Below are positions 42,247-50,436 of a stretch of 64,000 nt of DNA, piece by piece. The stretch is from Candidatus Saccharimonadota bacterium (GTDB lineage: Bacteria; Patescibacteriota; Saccharimonadia; Saccharimonadales; Saccharimonadaceae). The translations under genes and the position numbers were made by a program. The notes beneath the pieces are model-generated. The model saw only the letters and a program-made list of their open reading frames with translations, had not been told where the DNA came from and searched no databases. Each line of letters starts with the position of its first letter. Within the stretch, counting starts at the first letter, position 1. The stretch spans positions 1 to 64,000 of the forward strand of contig JAFRLS010000034.1 of assembly GCA_017431105.1 (NCBI GenBank), in the 5' to 3' direction.

Positions 42247-43272
42247 TTATTTTTTATTACTAAAACTTACTTTAGCCTTTTGACGTTCTCTGATATAGTG
42301 GAGCACGTAAGCAACAAAGCCAAATAATGAGATTGCTAAGACAGATAATGTAGCAATGCCCACTCTTGCGTCTTTGGTATAAGCTCCAGTATCTGGAGTT
42401 AAGATCTCCTTAGAATCTGCATCTTCTTGTGTAACCTTTACTTTGCTTGACTTGCCGTCCGAATCTACGCATGCGTAGCCAGCGAAGCCTTTTTGAGCAT
42501 CTCCGGTAAATTCGTCGCAGTCTAGCACAGCTTGGACCCCATCAAAGTACACCCATTCAGATGTAGGGCTTGGACGGTAAAAAATACCAACGTAGTTCTC
42601 TATGTCAATTTCCGTGTATTGATATGGCTCATAATCACTATTAACTATTTTCGGCGAAAGATTATCTGAAAAAGTGTCCGGTAAAATTGGGTAGGCGTTC
42701 TCTTTTTTGTAATAAGCCTTACCGATGCCATTAATATAATCTTTCCATTCTTCCTTTAAGCTATTTTGCCAATTAATGTGTCCACAGCCGATATCAAATC
42801 CGTTGATGAGAACCGCGCAAATAACACCACTTTCATCATTGATATACTGGCTATAAGCGGGGTAATAATATGTGCCATATTCTTCGAACCCCAATGTTTC
42901 TAAGAGCTCCGTGATTACGTCGTAATTCATATCACGTATACATCCACTTGCTACGCAATCCTGAACGTATTCGACATAAACAGAGTGGGCCTTGTTTAGA
43001 CGAAGAAAAGCATTTAATGTATCTGGCTTATAGAACGGGCCGTAGTAAGTTTCCGTTTCGGTTTCTGCGACTTGCAATTCGGTGCCTGGGTTTGCAGTAT
43101 GATAGGCGTCAACTTCTTGTTGGATGGCTGTTTTTAGTTGCTCTATGACGTTCGTAACGGCAGTTTCTTCCGCGTCCGTTGCGTGAGCGGAAATGGGGGT
43201 AAATAATAACCCCGCACTAAGACCGCAGCACACTAGTATGCTTAGTAGCAGTGGGTTAATTTTTGTTTTCAT
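42247..43272 (-). CDS. Secreted, C-terminally anchored surface protein with PDTG motif
   Basis: The 341-residue protein has a signal peptide (cleavage near SAHA|TD, residue 31) and a Tyr-rich extracellular region with about six cysteines (for example CVASGC, CDEF, YACVD). It ends in ILTPDTGAYTKDARV, a membrane helix and a basic tail, RERQKAKVSFSNKK. The P-D-T-G-A-Y-T-K stretch parallels P-N-T-G-S-F-T-K in the protein at 215-1282, although the rest of the two proteins is unrelated. Own promoter (43313-43341) and terminator. Confidence 0.78.
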   Translation of the reverse strand: MKTKINPLLLSILVCCGLSAGLLFTPISAHATDAEETAVTNVIEQLKTAIQQEVDAYHTANPGTELQVAETETETYYGPFYKPDTLNAFLRLNKAHSVYVEYVQDCVASGCIRDMNYDVITELLETLGFEEYGTYYYPAYSQYINDESGVICAVLINGFDIGCGHINWQNSLKEEWKDYINGIGKAYYKKENAYPILPDTFSDNLSPKIVNSDYEPYQYTEIDIENYVGIFYRPSPTSEWVYFDGVQAVLDCDEFTGDAQKGFAGYACVDSDGKSSKVKVTQEDADSKEILTPDTGAYTKDARVGIATLSVLAISLFGFVAYVLHYIRERQKAKVSFSNKK

Positions 43273-43312
43273 TTTGGGCCTTTCTATTTTTATGTATAAC
43301 CTTTATGCTTTC

Positions 43313-43341
43313 ATACTAACACTCTCCCCATATTTTGTCAA
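43313..43341 (-). promoter_or_regulatory. Promoter of the PDTG surface protein gene
   Basis: Minus-strand -35 TTGACA (43336-43341), 17-nt spacer, -10 TAGTAT (43313-43318). Confidence 0.75.
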
Positions 43342-43390
43342 GATAGATTAGGTAAGAAGGCAAGGATTTAGTTATCAACAACGTAGCGTT

Positions 43391-43576
43391 TTAGTGGAGC
43401 CAGCTGATGAAGGCTGGGTTATATAAATCTCCTCCGCTCCCGATGGTGACGGTCGCATCGACCGTTGCGCTGCCACTGGCATGGGCAGGCGGGAGAGTTA
43501 AGCCTAGTACAGAAACAAAGACCGCTGGTAAAAGGACGCTAAGCAAAGCGCACAATAATTTGTCGCTTTTATGCAT
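43391..43576 (-). CDS. Short secreted peptide or truncated surface protein
   Basis: The 61-residue product has a clear signal peptide (MHKSDKLLCALLSVLLPAVF...; cleavage after AHA near residue 33), leaving a mature peptide of only about 28 residues that ends in FISWLH. It has its own promoter. No continuing frame is seen past the stop, so it is either a true mini-peptide or the start of a decayed surface-protein gene. The SD is imperfect (GGAG 10 nt from the ATG). Confidence 0.5.
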   Translation of the reverse strand: MHKSDKLLCALLSVLLPAVFVSVLGLTLPPAHASGSATVDATVTIGSGGDLYNPAFISWLH

Positions 43577-43612
43577 TCCTAAATAACTCCGACACTTAAT
43601 ATTTGTGCTTTT

Positions 43613-43641
43613 ACGATAGCACGCCTGCCCGCCGCGGTCAA
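43613..43641 (-). promoter_or_regulatory. Promoter of the 61-residue gene
   Basis: Minus-strand -35 TTGACC (43636-43641), 17-nt GC-rich spacer, -10 TATCGT (43613-43618) with TGC extension. Confidence 0.6.
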
Positions 43642-43642
43642 A

Positions 43643-44326
43643 TTATTTTCGATGAATATCTACTTGATTATATGGAAGCAAAATCTTGTGATTAGCAAAA
43701 GTATTAACTATAATACCAAGACAATCGCGACGGGTTTGAAGTTGATTCATGGGATCACAAGTAATCTGAAGTTGGTAATTAAGCGATGAATTCGTGATAT
43801 TGCTAACGCCTTGATTAACTACCGACGTAGCATTTGGCAAAGTTTGAATCTCTTTGGCGATTTCAAGCATAATGCTGTCTGCAGCGGATGGTTTAATGCG
43901 GAGCGGAAATGGCACTGGAAGATAAATATAGCCGGTGAGAACCTCAACATGGTCGATATTACGATTGGCAATTGACACAACATTCATGGTGTTGATGTCT
44001 TGAATTTTGGTGGTACGTAGATTGATAGATAAAACTTGTCCAACATTATCGTTGTATTTAATAACATCACCGATATCGTAATAATTATCCGAGACAATTT
44101 CAAGGCCACGGAAGATATCTTTCATAGCATCTTGAAGAGCAAAGCCAATTACAATGCTGGCAATACCGACACCAGCAAGCATGGAACTAACATTAACCCC
44201 AAGAAGTTGTAGAACAACTAAAACTATAATAATTAAGATAACGGCAGCAATTATGCTTCTTAACATGCGCAAATAAGTTTTACGCTTTTTATTAGAAAAA
44301 ACTTTTGAAGCCTTTTTGATGCCCAT
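43643..44326 (-). CDS. mscS: Small-conductance mechanosensitive channel (MscS)
   Basis: The 227-residue protein has a basic N terminus, a membrane helix (about 22-43), the pore helix with Gly/Ala packing (MLAGVGIASIVIGFALQDAM) and the beta domain (DNYYDIGDVIKYNDNVGQVLSINLRTTKIQ). It opens under membrane tension to release solutes. It is smaller than the E. coli protein, with fewer outer helices. It follows the thioredoxin-like gene by 7 bp. Confidence 0.9.
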   Translation of the reverse strand: MGIKKASKVFSNKKRKTYLRMLRSIIAAVILIIIVLVVLQLLGVNVSSMLAGVGIASIVIGFALQDAMKDIFRGLEIVSDNYYDIGDVIKYNDNVGQVLSINLRTTKIQDINTMNVVSIANRNIDHVEVLTGYIYLPVPFPLRIKPSAADSIMLEIAKEIQTLPNATSVVNQGVSNITNSSLNYQLQITCDPMNQLQTRRDCLGIIVNTFANHKILLPYNQVDIHRK

Positions 44327-44333
44327 GCTTATA

Positions 44334-44588
44334 TTATATCACGTAATACAGAACTTCATTTATTAGTGGCAGCGTGCGGCCGCGCCAAGAAGCGCGGACA
44401 TCGCCGGAATCGCTAAGTGCTATAATAGTTGGATATTCAACAATGTCGTAAGTCTCGCAAAAATTAGTGTTTTCGTCTGGGTTCATGACTTCGATTTCGT
44501 GACCAGTTTGGCGATGAAAATTCTCAAGCCAATCGGTGACGCTTCTACTATAATCTTCGTTCTCCCTAAAAATACAGATTACGCGCAC
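44334..44588 (-). CDS. Thioredoxin-fold protein without CXXC
   Basis: The 84-residue protein has the strand-helix-strand layout of a thioredoxin/glutaredoxin (ICIFRENEDYSRSVTDWLENF, YDIVEYPTIIALSDSGDV with the cis-Pro). The catalytic Cys pair is absent, so it is not a disulfide reductase; a binding role is likely. It overlaps the nrdR stop by one base. Confidence 0.6.
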   Translation of the reverse strand: MRVICIFRENEDYSRSVTDWLENFHRQTGHEIEVMNPDENTNFCETYDIVEYPTIIALSDSGDVRASWRGRTLPLINEVLYYVI

Positions 44589-45040
44589 TAGGATCTTCTT
44601 CCCTTTTGCTCTTTCAAAATCTTTTCGAAATCTTCTAAGGTTTTGAATTCACGGAATACACTAGCAAAACGAACATAGGCCACCTCATTAACTTCAGCCA
44701 ATACGTCTAAAACTGCTTCACCAATTTGTTTACTGGTGATTTGGTCCGTACCGTAGCTATACAAAATATCTGATGCACGGTTTACGACCTCTTCAATTTC
44801 GAGTTCGGAACCAAAAAACTTACCAACGCTACGCTTAACAGCAAGGAGAAGCTTGTCGCGATCAAAAATTTCTTTATTGCCGCTGCGTTTGGTGACAGTG
44901 AGCTGTGGCATCTCGATACGTTCGTAAGTAGTGAATCTACGCCCATCAGTAGATTCTCGGCGCCGACGAATCATGGTGCCATCTACTGTCTCACGACTTT
45001 CCAAGACTTTGCTGTCACCAATGCGGAAGTTATATTCCAT
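44588..45040 (-). CDS. nrdR: NrdR-family repressor without zinc-ribbon cysteines
   Basis: NrdR represses ribonucleotide reductase genes by binding paired NrdR boxes when loaded with ATP/dATP. The 150-residue protein keeps the family frame: SKVLESRETVDGTMIRRRRE, RRFTTYERIE, and an intact ATP-cone (VTKRSGNKEIFDRDKLLLAV to VAYVRFASVFREFKTLEDF). The four cysteines of the N-terminal zinc ribbon are all missing (normally CPxC and CxxC; here EYNF and ESTDG), and no upstream extension can supply them because ftsZ ends 18 bases before. It therefore must bind DNA without zinc or work differently. Twin NrdR-like boxes at 56861-56909 show a regulon still exists. Confidence 0.88.
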   Translation of the reverse strand: MEYNFRIGDSKVLESRETVDGTMIRRRRESTDGRRFTTYERIEMPQLTVTKRSGNKEIFDRDKLLLAVKRSVGKFFGSELEIEEVVNRASDILYSYGTDQITSKQIGEAVLDVLAEVNEVAYVRFASVFREFKTLEDFEKILKEQKGRRS

Positions 45041-45058
45041 ATTCGCCCACTTTCTTTT

Positions 45059-46219
45059 TTAATCTTTTTTCTTCTTTCCTCTCAAGCGCTCTCTGAGTGA
45101 AGGCGGAACATCCATTTCGTCGTCCGAAGCTACCGGTTCGGGTTCGGGCTCATTCTTGATCGAATCCCACATGTTAGACTTATTTTCTACTGCAAAATCT
45201 TTAGCCTCGGTAGTTGGCTTTTCGTTGCTTGGTTCAACTGCCGGTTTTTCTTCTGTGTTTGATTCATTGTAGTATTCAGAATCAAAGCCAGTAGCAACTA
45301 CGGTAACAACAATCTCATCCTCGAGCTCCGGACGAATTGATGCACCAAAGATAATATTGGCATCTGGAGAAACAGCGCCAGTAATAACCTCGGCAGCCTC
45401 TTGAACTTCGGACATTGACATATCATAGCCGCCGGCCACCGAGAAGAGTACGCCACGGGCGCCCTCGATTTTAACCTCGATAAGTGGAGATTCAACAGCT
45501 TGCTGAGCAGCAATAACGGCACGATTTTCGCCAGAAGCACGGCCAATGCCCATAAGAGCAGAGCCGGCATTTTTCATAATAGCTTTGACGTCGGCGAAGT
45601 CAAGATTAATGAGTGAATGTTCGGTAATAAGCTCGGAAATGCCTTGGACGCCTTGACGAAGTACATCGTCAGCGATTTTGAAGGTTTCGAGAAGTGGGGT
45701 GCGAGGATCGATAGTTTGAAGCAACCTATCGTTTGGAATAGTAATAAGCGCATCGACTTGGCGAGCAAGTTTGTCTATGGCGAGGTCGGCATTGACACGA
45801 CGACGAGCACCTTCGAACGTGAATGGCTTAGTAGCCACACCTACAGTAAGAATGTCTTTCTTGCGAGCCTCTTCGGCAACAATAGGGCCAGCACCAGAAC
45901 CAGTACCACCACCGGCACCAAGCGTAATAAACACCATATCTGCGCCGTCAAGAGCCTTATCAATGGCTTCACGGCCTTCCTCGGCAGCCTCACGACCTTT
46001 TTCTGGGTCGCCACCGGCACCAAGACCTTTACCAATATGAACTTTTGTGTCTGCGGAAGAATGATGGAGTGCCTGAGCATCGGTGTTGATAGCAACAAAC
46101 TCGACGCCGACAAGACCTACTTCTTTCATGCGTTCCACTGCGGAGCCACCGGCACCGCCGACGCCCACAACTTTAATGCTTGCTTTGCTTTCCACCTCTG
46201 TCGGTTTAATTTCTGGCAT
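45059..46219 (-). CDS. ftsZ: Cell division GTPase FtsZ
   Basis: The 386-residue tubulin homologue forms the Z-ring. It has [15 protein letters not shown], the GTP loop [13 protein letters not shown] near 113, NDRLL, and the conserved C-terminal peptide [10 protein letters not shown] that binds FtsA. An acidic Pro/Glu linker precedes it. SD GAGGAATT lies before the ATG. It follows ftsA and precedes nrdR. Confidence 0.97.
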   Translation of the reverse strand: MPEIKPTEVESKASIKVVGVGGAGGSAVERMKEVGLVGVEFVAINTDAQALHHSSADTKVHIGKGLGAGGDPEKGREAAEEGREAIDKALDGADMVFITLGAGGGTGSGAGPIVAEEARKKDILTVGVATKPFTFEGARRRVNADLAIDKLARQVDALITIPNDRLLQTIDPRTPLLETFKIADDVLRQGVQGISELITEHSLINLDFADVKAIMKNAGSALMGIGRASGENRAVIAAQQAVESPLIEVKIEGARGVLFSVAGGYDMSMSEVQEAAEVITGAVSPDANIIFGASIRPELEDEIVVTVVATGFDSEYYNESNTEEKPAVEPSNEKPTTEAKDFAVENKSNMWDSIKNEPEPEPVASDDEMDVPPSLRERLRGKKKKD

Positions 46220-46282
46220 AATAATTCCTCGCTTTATATAGCTTTAGTATACCCCATCGTCTATCTAATTGCAAGGATTTCT

Positions 46283-47518
46283 CTAGAACTTTGAGAAGAT
46301 TTTCTTAAAAATATTGGCTTTCGGAACCTTCTTCTTATCTTTCTTAGATTTTTTAGTTGAGAGACTAACTTCGTGAGAATCTTCGGCAGCTAACATAGCG
46401 AGACCAACCGCGGTAGCAAATTCTGGTTTTTCCACGGCATCCGCGACGCCATCTAGGCCTTGCGGAACACCGATTTTGACTGCTGCCTCTAATACTTGTT
46501 TGGCGAACAAATCTATGTCGCGCATTTTAGCGCCACCGCCAGTAAGAATAATGCCCTCTGGAAGACGCTGGTCGTATTTAGTGGCTTTAAGCTTTTTGCG
46601 AATTTCGTTAAAAATTTCATCAAGGCGAGCTTTAACAACATCTTCAACCTCCTTACGCTCGAAAGCGCGTTCGCCTTTGCCATCTTTCCCTACCCTAATA
46701 ACCGGGCTTTTTTCGGATTTAAAATTACCAGTAACAAAACGGGTTTTGATTTCTTCGGCCATATTCGGATCAATAGCAAGAACGATTGCAAGATCATTGG
46801 TAATATTGTTGGAGCCAGCTGGAACTACGCCAACATACTGCAAGTCGCCCTCTTCGTAAACTGCAACTGCCGTAGTCGTGGCGCCCATATCAATAACCGC
46901 TACGCCATTTTCTTTTTGGCGTTCAGATAAAACTGCCTTAGCGGCCGCTACGACGCTTGGAACGAATCTTTCTGCTTTGACATCTGCAGCTTCGGTAGCT
47001 TTGCGAAGATTTTCGCAGTTTGGAGTAAGGGCCGAGATGACATTGGCACGAATTTCGAGGCGGGCACCAGACATACCAAGTGGGTCTTTGATGCCACCCT
47101 GGCCGTCTAAAGCATACTCTAGCGGGACAACGTCTAACACATCACGATTAGCCGGGATACGACCAGTAACTGCGACGTCTTCAACGCGATCCAAATCTTC
47201 ACCGTTGATTTCATGTTCTACCGTACCAACGGCAATCATGCCTTCAGTTTTAGTAGAAAGAATTTGCGAGCCATTAATAGATACGTAGGCTGAATGAACC
47301 TCATAACCGCCCATGCGTTCGGCTTCGCCGAGCATTTTATCAATCGAACTGGCGGGACCAGTAAGATTTGCGGGGATACCCTTGCGCATACCGGCAGATT
47401 TGCCTTCGTTGTAACCAACAACCGCAAGGTGACCATCTTTATTTACTGATGCAATAACGGCCCGGACGTTTTCTGTACCGACGTCCAAACCTGTAACAAA
47501 ACGGCTAGCTTCATCCAT
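46283..47518 (-). CDS. ftsA: Cell division protein FtsA
   Basis: The 411-residue actin-like protein tethers FtsZ to the membrane. It shows TGLDVGTENVRAVIA, the SHS2-like domain (AYVSINGSQI), the phosphate loop IDMGATTTAVAVYEEG, GIILTGGGAKMRDI, and a C-terminal amphipathic helix (KANIFKKIFSKF). The gene has a TTGACA-18-TATAAT promoter whose -10 lies 6 nt from the ATG. Confidence 0.96.
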   Translation of the reverse strand: MDEASRFVTGLDVGTENVRAVIASVNKDGHLAVVGYNEGKSAGMRKGIPANLTGPASSIDKMLGEAERMGGYEVHSAYVSINGSQILSTKTEGMIAVGTVEHEINGEDLDRVEDVAVTGRIPANRDVLDVVPLEYALDGQGGIKDPLGMSGARLEIRANVISALTPNCENLRKATEAADVKAERFVPSVVAAAKAVLSERQKENGVAVIDMGATTTAVAVYEEGDLQYVGVVPAGSNNITNDLAIVLAIDPNMAEEIKTRFVTGNFKSEKSPVIRVGKDGKGERAFERKEVEDVVKARLDEIFNEIRKKLKATKYDQRLPEGIILTGGGAKMRDIDLFAKQVLEAAVKIGVPQGLDGVADAVEKPEFATAVGLAMLAAEDSHEVSLSTKKSKKDKKKVPKANIFKKIFSKF

Positions 47519-47524
47519 AAGCGT

Positions 47525-47554
47525 ATTATAGCACGATTAATCTGGAAGTGTCAA
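47525..47554 (-). promoter_or_regulatory. ftsA-ftsZ leaderless promoter
   Basis: Minus-strand -35 TTGACA (47549-47554), 18-nt spacer, extended -10 TGC-TATAAT (47525-47530). The -35 is inside the end of map; the -10 is six bases from the ftsA ATG, so transcription should start on the start codon. Confidence 0.75.
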
Positions 47555-48313
47555 AACTTCGTAGCCATCTTTGGTGACAAGAACAGTGTGCTCGCAGTGA
47601 CAACCTGTAGAACCATCGTTCATTTTAACTGTCCAATTGTCTTCGCCTTCAACATGGTTGGCTGGTTTACCGAGACAAGACATCGGCTCAATGCAAATAG
47701 TGTCGCCCTCTACTAACTTGTAACCATGGCCTTTCTTGCCATAATTTGGTACTTCGGGTGCAGAATGCATCTCTTTGTCGATGCCATGGCCAACATAGTT
47801 TTCAATGACACCAAGGTGGCCGGCACGCAAGACTTTCTCTACGGCGGAGGCGATATCACCAATACGTGCGCCAGGTTTTACCTGTTCGATGCCTTCCCAC
47901 ATAGCAGACTCAGTGACACTGATCATTTTTTTAATGGCAGGCGAACCAGTGCCACCTACTAACATAGTAAAAGCAGAGTCCGTGAAATAACCTTTGTAGT
48001 AAATGTCTAAATCAAAAGAGACTTTATCGCCAGCTTCTAAAGGCTCATCTTTAGGGGCGCCGTGAACCAATTCGTCGTTGATTGAAATACAGATAGCGCC
48101 CGGGAATTCATCGTCAAGCATATCATAAGCTACTTTAGCCCCACGGGCAATAATCTCTTTGCGTACCCAGGCATCTATTTCTTTGCCAGTCATGCCAGGC
48201 TTAACGTAATTTTTAAGATCTCTTAGGAGATTACCGAGAATTTTACCACCTTCACGCATAGCCGTAATTTTAGCCTGCAATTCTGCTGGCGAGCTGTTTT
48301 CTTTATTCACCAT
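47537..48313 (-). CDS. map: Methionine aminopeptidase type I
   Basis: It removes the initiator methionine. From ATG 48313 the product is 258 residues; an in-frame ATG at 48337 would add eight. Metal ligands are seen in DEFPGAICISINDELVHG, FDLDIYYKGYFTDSAF (two Asp), GHGIDKEMHSAPEVPN (His), CIEPM (Glu) and HCEHTVLV (Glu). It overlaps the end of adk by 11 bases, so the two are co-translated. Confidence 0.95.
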   Translation of the reverse strand: MVNKENSSPAELQAKITAMREGGKILGNLLRDLKNYVKPGMTGKEIDAWVRKEIIARGAKVAYDMLDDEFPGAICISINDELVHGAPKDEPLEAGDKVSFDLDIYYKGYFTDSAFTMLVGGTGSPAIKKMISVTESAMWEGIEQVKPGARIGDIASAVEKVLRAGHLGVIENYVGHGIDKEMHSAPEVPNYGKKGHGYKLVEGDTICIEPMSCLGKPANHVEGEDNWTVKMNDGSTGCHCEHTVLVTKDGYEVLTLPD

Positions 48314-48896
48314 AACTTTTTTCAATCTCCTCGCCATTCACATCGTTTTCTTGTTCGCAAACGTCTGGGTTGATTTCTTTGACTACTTTTATTAAACGTT
48401 CTGTAACTTCATCAACTGGACCGACTCCATCTACGTGTTTAATAGGGATATTTTTCGCTTCTAGTAGTGGTAAAATTGAACAAATATTTTGTTCAAAGAC
48501 TTCAAGACGACGCTCGATACTGCTGCGTTCTTTATCGTCGTCGCGACCGCGCAAAAGAAGGCGCTCAAATAATTCTTCTTTAGGGACTTCCAAGATAATG
48601 GCACCGTCTATTTTATCGCTCATATTATCCATCAACCATTTAGCTTGTTCTTCTGTGCGCGGATAGCCATCCAAAATTACATCAAAACCTTCAGCTTCAG
48701 ATTTTTGAATTTGTCTATTCATAAGGTCAATAACATCTGAGTCTGGAATAAGATTGCCTTTATCAATAGTATTAGCATAGTCACCGGTATTACGAATCAC
48801 TTGGCCAACTGAAAGCCAGCGCCAGCCAAAAATCTCTGAAAGTGCCTTACCCTGTGTTCCCTTGCCTGAGCCTGCTAGTCCAAATAGAATGATCAT
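48303..48896 (-). CDS. adk: Adenylate kinase
   Basis: It interconverts 2 ADP and ATP plus AMP. The 197-residue short form has the P-loop GLAGSGKGTQGKAL, VGQVIR and DGYPRTEEQA, with a reduced lid lacking the zinc cysteines (RGRDDDKERSSIERRL). TATAAT and AAAGGAG lie just upstream. It precedes map, a common ribosomal-region neighbour, though secY is not here. Confidence 0.94.
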   Translation of the reverse strand: MIILFGLAGSGKGTQGKALSEIFGWRWLSVGQVIRNTGDYANTIDKGNLIPDSDVIDLMNRQIQKSEAEGFDVILDGYPRTEEQAKWLMDNMSDKIDGAIILEVPKEELFERLLLRGRDDDKERSSIERRLEVFEQNICSILPLLEAKNIPIKHVDGVGPVDEVTERLIKVVKEINPDVCEQENDVNGEEIEKSYGE

Positions 48897-48924
48897 ATTG
48901 TCTCCTTTTCTTTATTATAACATC

Positions 48925-48952
48925 AAAAATCTCCCCCTAGGGGGAGATTTTT
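48925..48952 (-). terminator. rpsU terminator
   Basis: A perfect palindrome AAAAATCTCCCC-CTAG-GGGGAGATTTTT. It ends rpsU and separates it from adk. Confidence 0.92.
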
Positions 48953-49169
48953 ATTTAAGTCCTAACTTGATACGTTCGGTCTTTTCGGCTTTCCGAGCTT
49001 CACGGATAATGGCCTTTAGACGACGCTCGCGCTTGGAAATAGGTTTTGTAAAGCGAAGTTGCGACTTTTTAAGAGGCATAATACCGCTCTGAAGAACCTT
49101 GCGGTTGAAACGACGAATAATATTCTCGTTTGCTTCACCCTGATCTTTTCTAGTAACTTTGATAGCCAT
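48951..49169 (-). CDS. rpsU: 30S ribosomal protein S21
   Basis: The 72-residue basic protein shows DQGEANENIIRRFNRKVLQSG and KRERRLKAIIREARKAE, typical of S21. It aids start-site selection near the anti-SD of 16S rRNA. The -10 lies ten bases from the ATG, leaving a leader of about 3 nt with no SD; S21 is thus made from a near-leaderless mRNA. Confidence 0.93.
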   Translation of the reverse strand: MAIKVTRKDQGEANENIIRRFNRKVLQSGIMPLKKSQLRFTKPISKRERRLKAIIREARKAEKTERIKLGLK

Positions 49170-49179
49170 ATTGGAAAGT

Positions 49180-49208
49180 ATTATACCATAGATTACTGAT
49201 TACTACAA
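49180..49208 (-). promoter_or_regulatory. rpsU promoter
   Basis: Minus-strand -35 TTGTAG (49203-49208), 17-nt spacer, extended -10 TGG-TATAAT (49180-49185). Its integrity places the left boundary of the neighbouring mobile element to the right of 49208. Confidence 0.7.
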
Positions 49209-49230
49209 TACTTAATCTTAATAAGGAATT

Positions 49231-49440
49231 TTGGGACAAAAAATTCGCCCGGAGGCGACAATCTTGTGTGGCGGTGCTTGTGAAACACAAATTGAACCCC
49301 ACGAAACTGCTAATATATTGCCAATTGCCGACGTTATGGAGAAATTAAGACGATTTAGACAACTCTTATCTGATATAGCCTGCGGACGGCACGAAGATAT
49401 GATAAAATATAAGGGAGGAGCCATCAACTATGAACTATAA
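49231..49440 (+). CDS. Small hypothetical protein of the mobile element (TTG start)
   Basis: The frame of 69 codons opens with TTG behind AAGGA. The product (MGQKIRPEATILCGGACETQ... then a helical LPIADVMEKLRRFRQLLSDI stretch) has two close cysteines and no known family. Its end overlaps the next gene by 11 bases, which supports real translation. Confidence 0.45.
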   Translation: MGQKIRPEATILCGGACETQIEPHETANILPIADVMEKLRRFRQLLSDIACGRHEDMIKYKGGAINYEL

Positions 49441-49729
49441 CGAAACGACTTTATCCGAAAAAAGAAAAGCACTCAATAAGAGCCTGAGCGAGTTGGTCAA
49501 TATTCTAGATGATATAGCCACGAATGGCGGTGGGAGTGATACTTTTACGGATAGTGATGGCAATGAAATACGTCTTGAAATTGATACTGCCGAAGACCAA
49601 GGTATTATCAACCTTGACTTACGCCAGCGAGACTCGAATATATACATATCTATTACCGAACCCGTAAAACAAATGCAGAAAGAGTTGAGAGGAGGCAATC
49701 TTTTCAATGTGTACTGCAAAAAGAAGTAG
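49430..49729 (+). CDS. Small hypothetical protein of the mobile element
   Basis: The 99-residue product has a helical N-terminal third (LSEKRKALNKSLSELVNILD) and a strand-rich middle (GNEIRLEIDTAEDQGIINLD). A strong SD GGGAGG precedes the ATG. It overlaps the following gene by 23 bases. No family is recognised. Confidence 0.6.
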   Translation: MNYNETTLSEKRKALNKSLSELVNILDDIATNGGGSDTFTDSDGNEIRLEIDTAEDQGIINLDLRQRDSNIYISITEPVKQMQKELRGGNLFNVYCKKK

Positions 49730-50171
49730 TCACCCCTCTGTTGCCGAACGAATGGCGATAGACGCCGACCGATTATTGAATTATCAAGATAAACGCTACA
49801 AGATAGCCAGTGATGGTTCTCTGCGAGATAGTAAGGGCAAGTTTGTTAGAGGGACAAGAACTACTGGTGGTTTTGATTTTCACCCAGAAAATAGAAGAGA
49901 GGGCGGAGGCTGGGACAAAAGAATGACTGCCTCATATCAATATAGGCGATATTGGGCTATGGAAAAACGAGAGTTTATAGCATTGGGCAAAAGGTATCGT
50001 GCCATAAGGTTGGAGGACGGAGAAAACCTTGATGATTACCCATATGAAGACCATACGATAGTTGAAGAAAGTTCCCTTATTACTGTTTGGTTAGGTCTCG
50101 ATAGTCTTAAACACGTAAAGGAAATAACCAACCGAGTAGAGGGACGCCCAACCAAAGCCTACGCTCCATAG
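49707..50171 (+). CDS. Hypothetical phage-type protein, possibly small-terminase-like
   Basis: The 154-residue product has DGSLRDSKGKFVRGTRTTGG followed by FDFHPENRREGGGWDKRMTA, a Gly/Arg-rich block like the N-terminal motif of some phage small-terminase or DUF5681-type proteins. An acidic C-terminal half follows. The assignment is tentative; no large terminase is nearby. It overlaps the preceding gene, so the first three genes form one transcript. Confidence 0.45.
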   Translation: MCTAKRSSHPSVAERMAIDADRLLNYQDKRYKIASDGSLRDSKGKFVRGTRTTGGFDFHPENRREGGGWDKRMTASYQYRRYWAMEKREFIALGKRYRAIRLEDGENLDDYPYEDHTIVEESSLITVWLGLDSLKHVKEITNRVEGRPTKAYAP

Positions 50172-50221
50172 ACATCTACTGGCTGAAGAGTGGCTCGCTG
50201 GTAATCATAAGCAAAGTGTGT

Positions 50222-50227
50222 TATAAT
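50222..50227 (+). promoter_or_regulatory. -10 box of the structured RNA
   Basis: Extended TGT-TATAAT; the predicted start, seven bases on, is 50234, the first base of the closing stem of the RNA. Confidence 0.6.
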
Positions 50228-50233
50228 TGAACT

Positions 50234-50385
50234 GTTCGAAGTCCCAACTCTACAACAAGTTTACCCCCGACGAGGTAAGCAAAGAGTTAAGTCCCTTGTG
50301 GAGCACTCGCTCCAGTCGGCTTAACCGCTTGCTGTAGAAAATGGAACTTCGAACACTCCTAGCGAGTGTTCCATTTGGTTTTAAG
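50234..50385 (+). ncRNA. Novel structured RNA of the mobile element
   Basis: The closing stem GTTCGAAGT (50234-50242) pairs with ACTTCGAAC (50346-50354). Inside, TCTACAACAAG/CTTGCTGTAGA (50249-50259 with 50328-50338, one mismatch) encloses a three-way junction of TTACC/GGTAA (50261-50265, 50274-50278) and GTTAAG/CTTAAC (50286-50291, 50320-50325), the latter capped by TGGAGC/GCTCCA. A terminator-like stem GAACACTC/GAGTGTTC (50351-50371) with a T-rich tail competes with the closing stem. CTAGCGA/TCGCTAG (50359-50365, 50391-50397) offers a third fold. It may be a stand-alone RNA or a switch for the gene at 50437. No family is recognised. Confidence 0.6.
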
Positions 50386-50436
50386 GAGTATCGCTAGAAG
50401 ATAAGGTTAAAGCGGTATTTCGCAGGAGAAAAATCT

